From NCBI RefSeq assembly GCF_001592755.1, contig NZ_LUKF01000014.1, positions 248,401 to 312,400 on the forward strand: 64,000 nt of DNA. Direction: 5' to 3'. Each line of letters begins with the position of its first letter. Position 1 is the stretch's first letter. This DNA comes from Bdellovibrio bacteriovorus (GTDB lineage Bacteria > Bdellovibrionota > Bdellovibrionia > Bdellovibrionales > Bdellovibrionaceae). Below the pieces are notes generated by a model. The model was not told where the DNA came from, searched no databases, and was given only the letters and a program-made list of their open reading frames with translations. Shown one piece after another: positions 36,334 through 47,082 of the stretch. Both the position numbers and the translations under genes were made by a program.

Positions 36334-38133
36334 ATGGATCCTAAGTTTATACGAAATTTCTCTATCATTGCTCATATCGACCACGGTAAATCAACGTTGG
36401 CGGATGGACTTCTTACTGCCACCGGGGCGCTTTCTGATCGAGAAAAAAAGGATCAGTTTCTAGACAACATGGAGCTAGAACGTGAACGTGGTATCACGAT
36501 CAAAGCACAAACTGTCTGCCTTGATTTTAAATCTAAAGATGGCAACACCTATCAAATCAACTTAATCGATACACCGGGGCACGTGGACTTCTCTTACGAA
36601 GTGTCGCGTTCTTTAGCGGCGTGTGAAGGTGCCATTCTTGTTGTCGATGCGGCTCAAGGGGTGGAAGCACAAACTTTAGCCAACGTATACTTAGCTCTAG
36701 AAAATAATCTAGAGATCATTCCTGTTCTTAATAAAATCGATCTTCCTTCTGCAGATCCAGAGGGTGTGGCAAAACAAATCGAAGACACTGTGGGCTTGGA
36801 CTGCACGGGTATCATCCACGCTTCCGCGAAAGAAAAAATCGGTATCACCGATATTCTTGAAGCTATCGTTGAAAAAGTTCCGCCACCGAAAGCAGATCGC
36901 TCGCTCACTCCGCGCGCTTTGATTTTTGACTCTTGGTTTGATGCTTACCAGGGCGTGGTCGTTCTGGTTCGTGTTATGGATGGAGCGATCAAAAAGGGCG
37001 ACAAGATCAAGTTCATGGCCACAGACCGTGATTACGAAGTTTTGCGCATGGGTAAATACAAACCATTCCCTGCAATGCAAGATACTTTAGAAGCGGGCGA
37101 AGTGGGTTTCATTATCTGCGGTATCAAAGATATCCGTGACGTTCAAGTGGGTGACACTGTGACGTCGGCAAAGCATCCAGCGACAGAGCCTTTAGCGGGC
37201 TTCCAAAGAATCAAACCGATGGTTTTTGCCGGTATCTTCCCGGTGGTTGCTTCAGAATACGAAAACTTGAAGGATGCCTTAGATAAACTTTGCCTGAATG
37301 ACTCCTCATTGACGTTTGAAATCGAAAAATCGGCGGCGTTGGGCTTTGGCTATCGTTGTGGTTTCTTGGGTCTTCTTCATATGGAGATCGTGCAAGAGCG
37401 TTTGGAGCGTGAGTTCAATCTTGATCTCATCACGACAGCGCCAACGGTTGTTTACCGAATTACCAAAACAGACGGCACAGAGTTGATGTTGGAAAATCCT
37501 TCGGGAATGCCAGCGGAAACTCAAATCGTAAAATTCGAAGAGCCGTACGTAAAAGTAACCTTGCATACTCCGACAGACTACATCGGCGGTATCCTGAAGC
37601 TTTGCGAAGATAAACGTGGTATCCAATTGAAAATGGAATACGTCACCGATAAAAAAGTCATCATCGAGTACAAGCTGCCGATGAATGAAATGGTGATGGA
37701 TTTCTATGACCGCTTGAAATCAATTTCTAAAGGGTATGCTTCTTTGGAATATGAATTCATCGGTTTTGAAGAATCCGACCTGGTTAAGTTGGATATTTTG
37801 ATCAACGGCGAAGCTATCGATGCTCTGTCTTTGATCGTTCACCGTTCTAAAGCTCAGAACCGTGGCCGTTTGTTAGCAGAGAAGATGAAAGAATTGATCC
37901 CTCGCCAACAATATCAAGTTGCGATTCAAGCAGCGATCGGTGCGAAGATTATTGCTCGTGAAACCTTGGGTGCGATCAGAAAAGACGTGACCGCGAAGTG
38001 TTATGGTGGTGATATTTCTCGTAAGCGTAAACTGTTGGAGAAGCAGAAAGAGGGTAAAAAGCGCATGAAGGCCATCGGCCATGTGGAAGTCCCTCAAGAA
38101 GCCTTCCTAGCAATCCTCAAAGTCGAAGACTAA
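36334..38133 (+). CDS. lepA: Elongation factor 4 (LepA)
   Basis: 599 residues. GTPase motifs are intact: G1 [10 protein letters not shown]2 [12 protein letters not shown]3 DTPGHVDF and G4 NKIDLP. The LepA-specific C-terminal domain contains [20 protein letters not shown] and [20 protein letters not shown]. It back-translocates or remodels stalled ribosomes. ATG 36334 is preceded by aagagg; the frame is open 69 bases further but runs into the metK terminator. lepA before lepB is a classical operon order. Confidence 0.97.
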   Translation: MDPKFIRNFSIIAHIDHGKSTLADGLLTATGALSDREKKDQFLDNMELERERGITIKAQTVCLDFKSKDGNTYQINLIDTPGHVDFSYEVSRSLAACEGAILVVDAAQGVEAQTLANVYLALENNLEIIPVLNKIDLPSADPEGVAKQIEDTVGLDCTGIIHASAKEKIGITDILEAIVEKVPPPKADRSLTPRALIFDSWFDAYQGVVVLVRVMDGAIKKGDKIKFMATDRDYEVLRMGKYKPFPAMQDTLEAGEVGFIICGIKDIRDVQVGDTVTSAKHPATEPLAGFQRIKPMVFAGIFPVVASEYENLKDALDKLCLNDSSLTFEIEKSAALGFGYRCGFLGLLHMEIVQERLEREFNLDLITTAPTVVYRITKTDGTELMLENPSGMPAETQIVKFEEPYVKVTLHTPTDYIGGILKLCEDKRGIQLKMEYVTDKKVIIEYKLPMNEMVMDFYDRLKSISKGYASLEYEFIGFEESDLVKLDILINGEAIDALSLIVHRSKAQNRGRLLAEKMKELIPRQQYQVAIQAAIGAKIIARETLGAIRKDVTAKCYGGDISRKRKLLEKQKEGKKRMKAIGHVEVPQEAFLAILKVED

Positions 38134-38143
38134 GGAGATCAGC

Positions 38144-38911
38144 ATGACAAACAACAAGAATGGCTGGAACTGGCGCACGAAATACTTTTGGACTGAAGGT
38201 TGGGGATCCCTTTTCCTGGCCGTGTTCATTGCTCTTTTCATCCGCTGGGGATTTATCGAAGCTTATGTGATCCCTTCGGGCTCTATGCTTCCTTCCTTGT
38301 TGATTCATGACCATATCTTCGTGAACAAGCTGACTTACGGTTTGCGTGTTCCATTTAGCGAAAACTGGCTGGTTAAATTTAACGAACCGGTGCGTGGCGA
38401 AGTGATTGTCTTTAAATACCCTAAAGACATGAGCACGTTCTTCATCAAACGTATCGTGGGTGAGCCTGGCGATAAGATTTACTATGAAAACGGCACTCTT
38501 TATATCAACGACAAACCAGTTGATAAAAAAGTTCCGGCGAACATGGACGACTTCAACTGGCTGCGCGATGCGGATTTCCAACGTGACGGAAATATCAACG
38601 ACAGCAAAGAAAACTACGTCGAGTTCACCGAAGATCTTCCAGGTGGAAAAAACCACGCGATTCTTCTTCGCAAAGGTGACATTTATGAAACTTTCGGACC
38701 GGTGACGGTGCCGCCTGATCACTTATTTGTGATGGGTGACAACCGTATGAATTCTTCGGATGGTCGCGTTTGGGGTTTCTTACCTAAGCAGAATATTTTG
38801 GGTCGTGCGATGTTCGTATGGCTTTCTTGTGAAGAGACGATTCCGGCATTGCCATTCCTGTGCAATCCTTTGACGATCCGCTGGGGACGTTTCTTCCATC
38901 CTGTTAATTAG
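38144..38911 (+). CDS. lepB: Signal peptidase I, copy 1
   Basis: 255 residues. One N-terminal membrane helix (about 17-38) is followed by the catalytic Ser in VIPSGSMLPSLLIHDH and the general-base Lys in FIKRIVGEPGD. MGDNRMNSSDGR is box D/E. It removes signal peptides on the periplasmic side. aaggag lies six bases before ATG. First of three tandem signal peptidase genes; it has an insertion of about 40 residues (NDKPVDKKVPANMDDFNWLR) between boxes, also seen in shorter form in copy 2. Confidence 0.95.
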   Translation: MTNNKNGWNWRTKYFWTEGWGSLFLAVFIALFIRWGFIEAYVIPSGSMLPSLLIHDHIFVNKLTYGLRVPFSENWLVKFNEPVRGEVIVFKYPKDMSTFFIKRIVGEPGDKIYYENGTLYINDKPVDKKVPANMDDFNWLRDADFQRDGNINDSKENYVEFTEDLPGGKNHAILLRKGDIYETFGPVTVPPDHLFVMGDNRMNSSDGRVWGFLPKQNILGRAMFVWLSCEETIPALPFLCNPLTIRWGRFFHPVN

Positions 38912-38914
38912 TTG

Positions 38915-39619
38915 ATGAATAAAAACGGCGAAACACGCAATTTAAAAGGAACGTGGAATCAAGCGATTCTAACGTTCCTTTTTCCTATTTTGCTGGTGAT
39001 GGGACTTCGTTGGGCTTTGATTGAGCCCTTTGTGATTCCGTCTGGAAGTATGATTCCCAATCTTTTAGTGCATGATCATATCCTGGTAAAAAAACTTGCC
39101 TATGGATTGCACGTTCCGTTTAGCAACGAGTGGCTTTTGCAATGGGATCAGCCGAAGCGTGGTGATATCGTTGTTTTTAAGTATCCTGAAAATCCTGATG
39201 TTTATTATATCAAGCGGCTTATTGGTCTTCCCGGCGACAACGTCGAGGTGCAAAGTGGCCGAATCACTCTGAATGGTGAAAAGCTACCGTTAAGCTCATT
39301 TGAGGATCCTCAAGGCGAAAACGGTTTTCACTATTTTCAAGAAACTCTCGACGGCCAAAAACACATCGTTCGTTTTCTTTACGAAGAAAACACCGGTGAA
39401 GTCCAAGTTTTCAAAGTGCCCGAAAATCAGTACTTCTTTATGGGAGACAACCGCGATCAATCCAGTGACTCGCGTTTTTGGGGCTTTGTTAAAAATGACT
39501 ACATCGTCGGAAAAGCTTGGATGATCTGGCTTTCCTGCAACAGCACTTTGCCGACAATGACATTCGTCTGTGATCCCTCACAGATTCGTTTCAATCGCCT
39601 TTTCCAAAAACTCCAATAA
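38915..39619 (+). CDS. Signal peptidase I, copy 2
   Basis: 234 residues from ATG 38915, three bases after the copy-1 stop. Ser in VIPSGSMIPNLLVHDHILVK, Lys in YYIKRLIGLPGDN and box E MGDNRDQSSDSRFWG are intact. It is closest to copy 1 (IHDH/LVHDH, VPFS, FWG), and both end with a Cys-containing segment (LSCEE/LSCNS, then FLCNP/FVCDP), a paired Cys feature not found in copy 3. A duplication of copy 1 is likely. Confidence 0.94.
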   Translation: MNKNGETRNLKGTWNQAILTFLFPILLVMGLRWALIEPFVIPSGSMIPNLLVHDHILVKKLAYGLHVPFSNEWLLQWDQPKRGDIVVFKYPENPDVYYIKRLIGLPGDNVEVQSGRITLNGEKLPLSSFEDPQGENGFHYFQETLDGQKHIVRFLYEENTGEVQVFKVPENQYFFMGDNRDQSSDSRFWGFVKNDYIVGKAWMIWLSCNSTLPTMTFVCDPSQIRFNRLFQKLQ

Positions 39620-39660
39620 AAAACCTTTTCGCACCACTTCGGATTAGGTAGCATTTAGGC

Positions 39661-40338
39661 ATGAATCGTTGGCGTGAGTATTTGACCACATTAATTCTTG
39701 CAGTCGTTTGTGCCCTGGTTGTGCGCAATTTTTTGGTCACGGCTTACAAAGTGCCAACGGGTTCCATGCAGCCCACTTTAAAGCCAGGCGATTTTATTTT
39801 TTCTTCGCGCATTTCTTATGGCTTTCCGATCCCTTTTTCACAACAACGATGGGGAGCCACTTTGCCCGAACGCGGGGACTTAGTGGTTTTTAATTATCCC
39901 AATCAACCTGGCGTTACTTATGTGAAACGAGTTGTAGGATTGCCGGGAGACCGCGTTCAAATCGTCAAAGGGCGTTTGGTTTTGAATGATGAAGCTTTGA
40001 AATACGAAAAAGCTCAGGAAGTTCCCGGCGACAATCCCAATCCAGAGCTTTTTGATATCTATGAAGAAATCACTCCTGAAAAAACCTGGAAAGTGATTTT
40101 CCAAAAACAACCGGAAGAAAAAGATTTCGGCCCCCTGGTTGTGCCTCCGGGAGAAGTCTTTTTATTGGGCGACAATCGTGACGCAAGTGACGACTCGCGC
40201 TATTGGGGAACAGTTCCGATGCCTCAAGTGATCGGCCGAGTCGTGTTTATTTGGCTCTCGCTGGATTGGCAACGCAAATGGGGCGGTGATCGTTATCCTT
40301 CAGTGCGTTGGCAAAGAGTTTTTTCCACGGTGTATTGA
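39661..40338 (+). CDS. Signal peptidase I, copy 3
   Basis: 225 residues. Membrane helix LTTLILAVVCALVVRNFLV, Ser in KVPTGSMQPTLKPGD, Lys in YVKRVVGLPGDRV and box E LLGDNRDASDDSRYWG. Its Ser region (P-T-G-S-M) and lack of the C-terminal Cys pair separate it from copies 1 and 2. 41 bases from copy 2 and 35 bases before pyrB. It probably has its own substrate set. Confidence 0.94.
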   Translation: MNRWREYLTTLILAVVCALVVRNFLVTAYKVPTGSMQPTLKPGDFIFSSRISYGFPIPFSQQRWGATLPERGDLVVFNYPNQPGVTYVKRVVGLPGDRVQIVKGRLVLNDEALKYEKAQEVPGDNPNPELFDIYEEITPEKTWKVIFQKQPEEKDFGPLVVPPGEVFLLGDNRDASDDSRYWGTVPMPQVIGRVVFIWLSLDWQRKWGGDRYPSVRWQRVFSTVY

Positions 40339-40373
40339 CATCTATTTGGCCGGGCCATAGGCTTGGGTTCTAG

Positions 40374-41279
40374 ATGTCATCTAGAAACAATAAATCCATT
40401 CTTGATCTTCGTTCCCTTGAAAAAACAAAAATCGACTTTCTATTCTCTGTGGCGGACAAGATTGCTGCCTTTGACAAGGCGTTGACCTTTGAGGGCTTCG
40501 GAAAATCCGGAGCCCTTTTGTTTTTTGAGGCGAGCACTCGCACAAGAATGAGTTTTGAAACCGCTTGCGCTCGTTGGGGGATTTATCCTCTTCGTCTTGA
40601 TGGAAAATCGGGCACTAGCTTAGAAAAAGGCGAGACTTACGAAGACACGGTTTTGAATGTGGACGCGATGAAGCCGTCATTCTTAGTGATTCGTTGCGGA
40701 GACGATTTAGATTTAGAAGACCTCGCAAAAAAAGTTCAAGCGCCCATCCTGAATGCGGGTTGGGGAAAGAAAGGTCATCCGACGCAAGCTCTGTTGGATG
40801 CCTACACTATCCGTAAGCATTTAGGAACTTGCCAGGGGCAAAAGGTCTTAATCGTCGGTGATGTTCGTCACAGTCGTGTGGCTTCCTCGCATTTTGAACT
40901 GGCTGAAAAACTGGGTTACGAAGTGGCTTTGTGTGGCCCCTCTGAATTCTTACCGGAAAATCCAAAATGCAAGGTATTCTCTTCCTTGAAGGAAGGGCTT
41001 TCTTGGGCGACGGTGGCGATGGCGTTACGTGTGCAGCTTGAACGTCATTCAGCAAAATATTCTTTATCTGATTATCGCGATCAATATGGGTTTACTTCGA
41101 AGAATTTGCAGTCATTGTCTGCGAAGGCTTTGATCATGCATCCAGGTCCGATCAATCAGGGGACTGAACTTGACAGCGAAGTTTTGCAAGATCCTCGCTG
41201 CCAAGTTTTGGATCAAGTTTCTAATGGAGTTTTAATTCGCCAAGCCATCGTGTATGCGACGGTCACGGAGGGGAAATAA
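40374..41279 (+). CDS. pyrB: Aspartate carbamoyltransferase, catalytic subunit
   Basis: 301 residues. The carbamoyl-phosphate loop FFEASTRTRMSFETA, the 80s-loop Ser/Lys (LDGKSGTSLEKGE), GHPTQALLDAYT and the C-terminal HPGPINQGTELDSE identify it. First committed step to pyrimidines. No pyrI is visible next to it. It shares one base with carA (taatg), so PyrB, CarA and CarB come from one unit and carbamoyl phosphate supply and use are linked. Confidence 0.95.
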   Translation: MSSRNNKSILDLRSLEKTKIDFLFSVADKIAAFDKALTFEGFGKSGALLFFEASTRTRMSFETACARWGIYPLRLDGKSGTSLEKGETYEDTVLNVDAMKPSFLVIRCGDDLDLEDLAKKVQAPILNAGWGKKGHPTQALLDAYTIRKHLGTCQGQKVLIVGDVRHSRVASSHFELAEKLGYEVALCGPSEFLPENPKCKVFSSLKEGLSWATVAMALRVQLERHSAKYSLSDYRDQYGFTSKNLQSLSAKALIMHPGPINQGTELDSEVLQDPRCQVLDQVSNGVLIRQAIVYATVTEGK

Positions 41280-42343
41280 TGAAGGGTTATCTCGTACTTG
41301 AAAGTGGTGAAGTTTACGCAGGTCTTTGGCAAGGTGGTGAAAATCGCGCCGGAGAAGTTGTATTCAACACATCTCATTCTGGTTACGAAGAAATCGCAAC
41401 GGATCCCTCCTACTTCACGCAAATCGTGGTGATGACAGCCCCCATGCAAGGTAATTACGGCGTTGAAGACGATGTCTGGGAGTCCAATCGCCTTTGGATC
41501 GAAGGTTTTATCTGCCTAGAGATTCAAGATACCGAGCGTGACCAGGCGTGGAAGAAGCGTCTGACTGAAAATAAAATTCCTCTCTTAACTGAAATTGATA
41601 CCCGCAACTTGGTTCTGCGTTTACGCCAAGGTGGAACTCCTTGGGGAGCTCTTGTTCAGGCGACTTCTGAAACGGACGCTCGTCAAAAAGCGGAAGCTCT
41701 GATTGCAGAGAAAAAGAAAATGGACAAAGACTGGGTTTATCTCGCTTCTCGTAAAGAAGCAGAAACCCGTCGCGGCGACAACATGGTCGGTCCTCGTGTC
41801 GCAGTTCTTGATTTTGGCAGTAAAGAAAATATCCTTCGTGAATTGCAACAGCGTTGCTCGGAAATCCGCATTTTTAACAGCCGTTCCACGGTGCAAGAGA
41901 TCATGGACTACAATCCAGACGGAATCATGCTCACGAACGGTCCCGGCGATCCGGCGGACGTGAAAATGGCAGCGGGAACTATTCGTGAACTGATCGGCGT
42001 CAAACCGATCTTTGGAATCTGCATGGGGCACCAGGTTTTGGGGCTCGCTTTAGGGGCTAAAACCTATAAATTGAAGTTTGGCCATCGCGGAAGCAACCAT
42101 CCTATTCGCGACACTCTGCTTAATCAGATTTACATGAGCAGTCAGAACCATGGATATGCTGTTGAAGCCAGCAGTTTGCCTGCGGACGCGCAAGTCACCC
42201 ACACCAACTTAAATGATGGCACTGTGGCAGGTTTTTATAGTGAAAAGAACAAGTATTTAGGAATACAATATCACCCTGAAAGTTGCCCAGGACCGCATGA
42301 AGCTTCCGGGCTGTTTAGTTTCTTTATTGAGCGGATGATATGA
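41279..42343 (+). CDS. carA: Carbamoyl-phosphate synthase, small subunit
   Basis: 354 residues. The N-terminal CarA domain (VFNTSHSGYEEIATDPSYF) precedes a class I glutamine amidotransferase with nucleophile Cys in FGICMGHQVLGLALGA and His/Glu in QYHPESCPGPHEA. It delivers ammonia to CarB. Overlaps the stops of pyrB and the unknown gene that follows. Confidence 0.97.
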   Translation: MKGYLVLESGEVYAGLWQGGENRAGEVVFNTSHSGYEEIATDPSYFTQIVVMTAPMQGNYGVEDDVWESNRLWIEGFICLEIQDTERDQAWKKRLTENKIPLLTEIDTRNLVLRLRQGGTPWGALVQATSETDARQKAEALIAEKKKMDKDWVYLASRKEAETRRGDNMVGPRVAVLDFGSKENILRELQQRCSEIRIFNSRSTVQEIMDYNPDGIMLTNGPGDPADVKMAAGTIRELIGVKPIFGICMGHQVLGLALGAKTYKLKFGHRGSNHPIRDTLLNQIYMSSQNHGYAVEASSLPADAQVTHTNLNDGTVAGFYSEKNKYLGIQYHPESCPGPHEASGLFSFFIERMI

Positions 42344-42987
42344 ACGAATACGAAAAACTGATTGAAAAAATTCTGAATCACTTTGTCAGCGACTCTTTCA
42401 AAGATGAATTAGTCATGGCTAAAAAAGAGTTCTTCGATAACGCCGGAACTCTAGATGAAAACTCAGAGCACTACGAATCCCGTATGGCTCAGTTTTATGA
42501 TTGGTATTTTTTCACTCGCGAGCTGAAAGGTTTCGGACAGACTCCTTTGGATGCTTGTTTGCTGGTGCGCGAGCTGCGCTTTTCTGACGAAGAACTAAAA
42601 ACTTTGGAAGTTCTTAAGCAGCACCGTCATTCTATTTTTGAGTTTATCAAAATCAAAAACGGCGACGTTTATATCAAAGATCTATTGGCGAATAAAAAGC
42701 TGATCGTGAAGCAGTCGTCTTATGTTTTTGGTTTTGATCCCGACGAGCTTTTTGAAGTGCGTTTGATTCCTCACGGGGATTCTTATGTTTTCACACGCGG
42801 TTTCTGCTTCCATCCAGAAAGTGCGAAGAAGTTTATCTTGAGCGAAGTGAAACGCCATCGCAAGGATCCGGATTTGGATCCTGATATGTTGATGCTTCGC
42901 TTGATTAAAATGCGTTATAAATTTGAACAGTACAAACATGTAAGGCCTGAAATGATTTACTCCAATGAGGGGAAATTAGGCATTTAA
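42340..42987 (+). CDS. Conserved-looking protein of unknown function between carA and carB
   Basis: 215 residues, soluble, rich in Phe, Lys and acidic residues, no signal peptide or membrane helix. It starts in the carA stop (ATGA) and ends 12 bases before carB, so it is part of the operon. The first 80 residues look all-alpha (YEKLIEKILNHFVSDSFKDE; FYDWYFFTRELKGFG); the middle is mixed (VYIKDLLANKKLIVKQSSYV; FGFDPDELFEVRLIPHGDSY). The pattern of a helical start with F-x-D-W-Y-F and a later G-D-x-Y-V-F-T-R is not one I can name. A role near carbamoyl phosphate synthesis is only a guess from location. Confidence 0.85.
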   Translation: MNEYEKLIEKILNHFVSDSFKDELVMAKKEFFDNAGTLDENSEHYESRMAQFYDWYFFTRELKGFGQTPLDACLLVRELRFSDEELKTLEVLKQHRHSIFEFIKIKNGDVYIKDLLANKKLIVKQSSYVFGFDPDELFEVRLIPHGDSYVFTRGFCFHPESAKKFILSEVKRHRKDPDLDPDMLMLRLIKMRYKFEQYKHVRPEMIYSNEGKLGI

Positions 42988-42999
42988 AAGGGGGAAAGA

Positions 43000-45900
43000 G
43001 TGTCGCGTAAGTCCAGCCTAAAACGGGTATTAATTATTGGATCTGGACCCATCGTAATTGGACAAGCCTGTGAGTTTGATTACTCCGGCACTCAAGCCTG
43101 TAAGGCTCTGATGAAAGAAGGATTGGAAGTTATTCTTGTAAACTCCAATCCGGCGACCATCATGACAGACCCCGAAATCGCTACTCGCGTGTACGTTGAA
43201 CCTCTGAAGGTCGACTATCTAGAAAAAATCATCGAAAAAGAAAAGCCAGATGCCGTCATTCCCACACTGGGAGGACAAACGGCTTTGAACTTAGCGCTGG
43301 ATCTTCACGCTAAAGGCATTCTGCAAAAACACAAAGTGCAATTGTTAGGCGCGACTCCCGAAGTGATCAAAGCCGGAGAAGACCGCGAAATCTTCCGCGG
43401 CCTTCTAGATAAAATCGGCGCACGCTATCCGAAAAGTCACTTGGTTCGCACATTCGAGCATGGAATGCAAATCGCCGAAGATCTTGGTTACCCGATGATC
43501 CTTCGTCCGAATTACACTTTGGGCGGTGGCGGAGGTGGGATTGCTTACTCTCCTGAAGAATATAAAAAGATGTTAGTGACAGCTCTTCACGAAAGCCCGA
43601 CGTCGGAAGTTTTGGTTGAAGAAAGCATCTTGGGTTGGAAAGAGTTTGAACTTGAAGTGATGCGCGATCACAAAGGAACCTTCGTTGTTGTTTGTAGCAT
43701 CGAAAACTTGGATCCGTGCGGCGTGCACACCGGCGACAGTATTACGGTCGCTCCTCAACAAACATTGAGCGATCGTGAATACCAACACATGCGTGATGAA
43801 GCTTGCAAAATCATCAACGAAGTCGGCATTCAAACGGGTGGGGCCAACATTCAATTTGCGGTTCATCCAACCACGCGTGAACGCGTCGTGATTGAGATGA
43901 ATCCGCGAGTCAGTCGCTCTTCTGCGCTTGCAAGTAAAGCCACTGGATTTCCTATCGCAAAGATCGCAGCCTTGCTCGCCATCGGTTACAGTCTTGATGA
44001 ACTTCAGAATGACATCACAAAAGTAACGCCTTCTTGTTACGAGCCGGCACTTGATTACGTTGTCACTAAGATCCCTCGTTTTGCATTTGAAAAATTCCCA
44101 GGTTCGAAAGACTCTTTGACGACCCAGATGAAAAGCGTCGGTGAAGTCATGGGGATCGGTAGAACTTTGCAAGAATCCCTGATGAAAGCTTTAGCGAGTT
44201 TAGAAAAAAATCCGCAAGGCATTCCCGAAGTGGCTTTGGAAATCGGAAAAGTCTCTTACCCCAACAGCCAGCGTATTTACCATCTTTTCCAGGCCTTCCG
44301 TGACGGAAAAACTGTGGCCGAGATCGAAGATCTAACGCGTATTAATCCCTACTTCCTAGAGCAGATTGATGCGTTGATTAAGTTTGAAGCAAAAATTAAA
44401 AAAGACTTCAACGAAGGCAATGCAGATCTCTTATTAGCCGCAAAAAGAAAAGGTTTTACAGACGCTCGAATCGCGGCTTTGACTGGTAAAAAAGAAACCG
44501 ACGTTCGCGCTCTTCGTGAAAAGCACGGCGTTTTACCGAAATACCAACAAGTCGACACTTGTGCCGGCGAGTTTGAATCCACAACTCCTTATTTCTATTC
44601 TTCTTATTGGCCTTCTGTATCCGCAAAAGTAGATGCTCCGAATGCCGTCGTTGTTATTGGCAGCGGTCCGAATCGCATTGGACAAGGAATCGAATTCGAC
44701 TATAGCTGCGTGCGGGGAGTGAAAGCGTTCCAAAAAGCGGGCAGCAAAGTCGTGATGGTTAACTCCAACCCAGAAACTGTGTCTACCGACTACGACACTT
44801 CGGACGTTCTTTTCTTTGAACCGCTAACGGCAGAAAGTCTTTCAGAAATTATGCGCTTTATGAAACCGATGGGATTTGTGGCTCAATTAGGCGGACAAAC
44901 TCCCATCAACGTGGCTCCAGAATTAGTCAAAGCGGGATTCAAGCTTTTAGGTTCGTCACTGGAAACTATCGATCTTGCTGAAGATCGCGGATTATTCTCT
45001 AAAATCTGCCGCGAGTTGAACTTTGAGATTCCCAATTCTGCCATGGCCGGATCGGTTGTCGAAGCACTTCAACATGAGGAAGCTGTCGGTTATCCTATGA
45101 TTTGTCGTCCCAGCTATGTTTTGGGCGGTCGTCGTATGGAAGTAATTGAAAGTCGTGACGAGCTTCTTTCTTACTTCCAAAGACACAAAGATTATATCTC
45201 TGCTGACAAACCTTGTTTGATGGATCAGTTTCTTGCCGGAGCTCTTGAAGTCGACGTGGATTTAGTTCGCGGTCAAGATTGGACTGTCGTCGGCGGAGTG
45301 GTTGAACATATCGAAGCCGCCGGAGTTCACTCTGGTGACTCGATGGGCGTTTTACCTCCTCATCGCTTAAAACCTGAAACTTGTGAACGCATTGAAGATC
45401 TAAGCAAACGCTTAGCTGATCGTATCGGGGTTATTGGTCATTTGAACTTACAATTGGCCGTGAAAAACGATGTGGTCTTCATGCTCGAAGCCAATCCGCG
45501 CAGCTCTCGATCTGTCCCTTTCGTGGCAAAAGCTACAAGCATCCCACTGATTGATTTGGGTGTGGCGGCGATGCTAGGTAAAAAGAAGAAAGATTTAAAA
45601 CTCGATAATTTGAAGTGGAGAAACACGCAAACCGTATCGGTTAAAGGTGTGGTGTTCCCATTCAAAAAATTCCCAGAGGCTGATTCCTTGTTGGGTCCAG
45701 AAATGAAATCCACGGGTGAATCTATGGGCCGCGGAAAAAATTATTCTGAAGCTCTGTCCAAGGCTTTCCTTTCAAGTAACATAAGACTTCCAAAGATGGG
45801 TCAGGTCTTTTTCTCTCTTCGTGATAAAGACAAAGAGGGAATGCTTTCTTTAGCAAAAGAACTACAAAGAATGGGTTACGGCGTTTCTGCAACGACGGGA

Positions 45901-46194
45901 ACGGCAACCTTCTTCAACGATCACGGTGTGAACTGTCTGTCGTTAAGAAAAGTCGATGAAGGCCGTCCTCACTGCGTGGATAAAATCCGCTCGGGTGAAG
46001 TGGCATTCGTGATCAATACGACGTCGGGTCGACGCGCGATCGAAGCCAGCTTCGACATTCGTCGAGCTTGCACGGATTACAATATCCCTTGTCTAACGGA
46101 AAGTGATGCCGCTGAAGCCTTCGTTCTTGCTTTGAAAAATGAAAGAAATGAGTCATCATCTGTCGAGGCCCTGACCCCGATGGAGGAATTTTGA
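43000..46194 (+). CDS. carB: Carbamoyl-phosphate synthase, large subunit
   Basis: 1064 residues, full length. Two homologous ATP-grasp halves begin [20 protein letters not shown] and [20 protein letters not shown]. Each has the Gly-rich loop ([29 protein letters not shown]) and metal-binding EMNPR/EANPR. The C-terminal MGS-like allosteric domain (about 930-1050) follows. GTG start after a gggggaaag site. The stop overlaps the TTG start of the PhnD-like gene. Confidence 0.98.
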   Translation: MSRKSSLKRVLIIGSGPIVIGQACEFDYSGTQACKALMKEGLEVILVNSNPATIMTDPEIATRVYVEPLKVDYLEKIIEKEKPDAVIPTLGGQTALNLALDLHAKGILQKHKVQLLGATPEVIKAGEDREIFRGLLDKIGARYPKSHLVRTFEHGMQIAEDLGYPMILRPNYTLGGGGGGIAYSPEEYKKMLVTALHESPTSEVLVEESILGWKEFELEVMRDHKGTFVVVCSIENLDPCGVHTGDSITVAPQQTLSDREYQHMRDEACKIINEVGIQTGGANIQFAVHPTTRERVVIEMNPRVSRSSALASKATGFPIAKIAALLAIGYSLDELQNDITKVTPSCYEPALDYVVTKIPRFAFEKFPGSKDSLTTQMKSVGEVMGIGRTLQESLMKALASLEKNPQGIPEVALEIGKVSYPNSQRIYHLFQAFRDGKTVAEIEDLTRINPYFLEQIDALIKFEAKIKKDFNEGNADLLLAAKRKGFTDARIAALTGKKETDVRALREKHGVLPKYQQVDTCAGEFESTTPYFYSSYWPSVSAKVDAPNAVVVIGSGPNRIGQGIEFDYSCVRGVKAFQKAGSKVVMVNSNPETVSTDYDTSDVLFFEPLTAESLSEIMRFMKPMGFVAQLGGQTPINVAPELVKAGFKLLGSSLETIDLAEDRGLFSKICRELNFEIPNSAMAGSVVEALQHEEAVGYPMICRPSYVLGGRRMEVIESRDELLSYFQRHKDYISADKPCLMDQFLAGALEVDVDLVRGQDWTVVGGVVEHIEAAGVHSGDSMGVLPPHRLKPETCERIEDLSKRLADRIGVIGHLNLQLAVKNDVVFMLEANPRSSRSVPFVAKATSIPLIDLGVAAMLGKKKKDLKLDNLKWRNTQTVSVKGVVFPFKKFPEADSLLGPEMKSTGESMGRGKNYSEALSKAFLSSNIRLPKMGQVFFSLRDKDKEGMLSLAKELQRMGYGVSATTGTATFFNDHGVNCLSLRKVDEGRPHCVDKIRSGEVAFVINTTSGRRAIEASFDIRRACTDYNIPCLTESDAAEAFVLALKNERNESSSVEALTPMEEF

Positions 46195-47078
46195 AAAGAC
46201 TTATTCTAGGACTTTGTACGCTGTTGGTTTTTTCAACTGTTCAAGCTGCAGAAACTAATGGTGCGGAAGCCAATCCACCTGCGATCACCATCGGTGTGAT
46301 TCCAGGTGGAAATCCAGAAATTCTCAGAGAACAAAGTTTGGCTCTTGCCAAAGAGCTGCAATCCAAGCTCAGCATTCCCGTAAATATCTATGTTTCAAAA
46401 AATTACGAAGGTTTGATCGAGGCCATGAAGACGAAGAAAGTGGACTTCGCCTTTTTCTCTTCGATGACGTACGTAGTTGCGGAACAACAAGCCCAAGCCA
46501 AAGTTCTGCTTAAAAAAGTATGGCACAATCCCTATTATTTTTCGGCCATTATTACGCCTGAAAAATCGGGGATTAAGAAACTCAAAGACCTTAAAGGGAA
46601 ACGCATCGCTTTTGTGGATGATAAATCTTCTTCAGGCTACCTTTATCCACGAGTGGCGCTAAGAAAAGCGGGTCTTAAAGACAAAGATTTTAAGGAAGTT
46701 GCATTCACAGGAAATCATCAAGCCTCCATTCAATTCTTGGAAGCCAAAAAAGTCGAAGCCGCGGCTGTCTTCAGTGATGACGACAAGGGTGAACAAGGTG
46801 CGTGGAAGCTTTTTGCCACGGATAAAAAGGCAAAATATCGTGTGCTGTGGATGAGTGCTCCGATTCCAAATGACCCTTTCTGTGTTCGTCAGGATTTTTA
46901 TGACCTTTATCCGAAGGCGACCCACACTTTGATGTTCACGCTCATCGATATTTTGGAATCCTTGCAAGATAAAAACACTTACTCAGAAATTTTAGGGACT
47001 CGCGACTTGATGCCTGCCACTTCTAAACAGTATGATCCTGTTAGGGAGATGGTAAAAGCACTTGAGCTTAAACCTTAA
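46191..47078 (+). CDS. PhnD-like periplasmic substrate-binding protein
   Basis: 295 residues with signal peptide [20 protein letters not shown]. The PhnD/SsuA-type fold is shown by [51 protein letters not shown] and ALELKP-type ending. Family members bind phosphonate, phosphite or other oxyanions. No PhnC/PhnE-like importer is adjacent; the next two genes look like an ABC-2 exporter. It may act as an orphan binding or signalling protein. TTG start inside the carB stop. Confidence 0.85.
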   Translation: MKRLILGLCTLLVFSTVQAAETNGAEANPPAITIGVIPGGNPEILREQSLALAKELQSKLSIPVNIYVSKNYEGLIEAMKTKKVDFAFFSSMTYVVAEQQAQAKVLLKKVWHNPYYFSAIITPEKSGIKKLKDLKGKRIAFVDDKSSSGYLYPRVALRKAGLKDKDFKEVAFTGNHQASIQFLEAKKVEAAAVFSDDDKGEQGAWKLFATDKKAKYRVLWMSAPIPNDPFCVRQDFYDLYPKATHTLMFTLIDILESLQDKNTYSEILGTRDLMPATSKQYDPVREMVKALELKP

Positions 47079-47082
47079 ATTC

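Noticed and set aside
43573..44172. 199-codon minus-strand frame opposite carB
   Set aside because: Shadow of a strongly coding frame; composition is that of reverse-complemented codons and no ribosome site is present. The same holds for the 201-codon frame opposite lepB (38117-38722).
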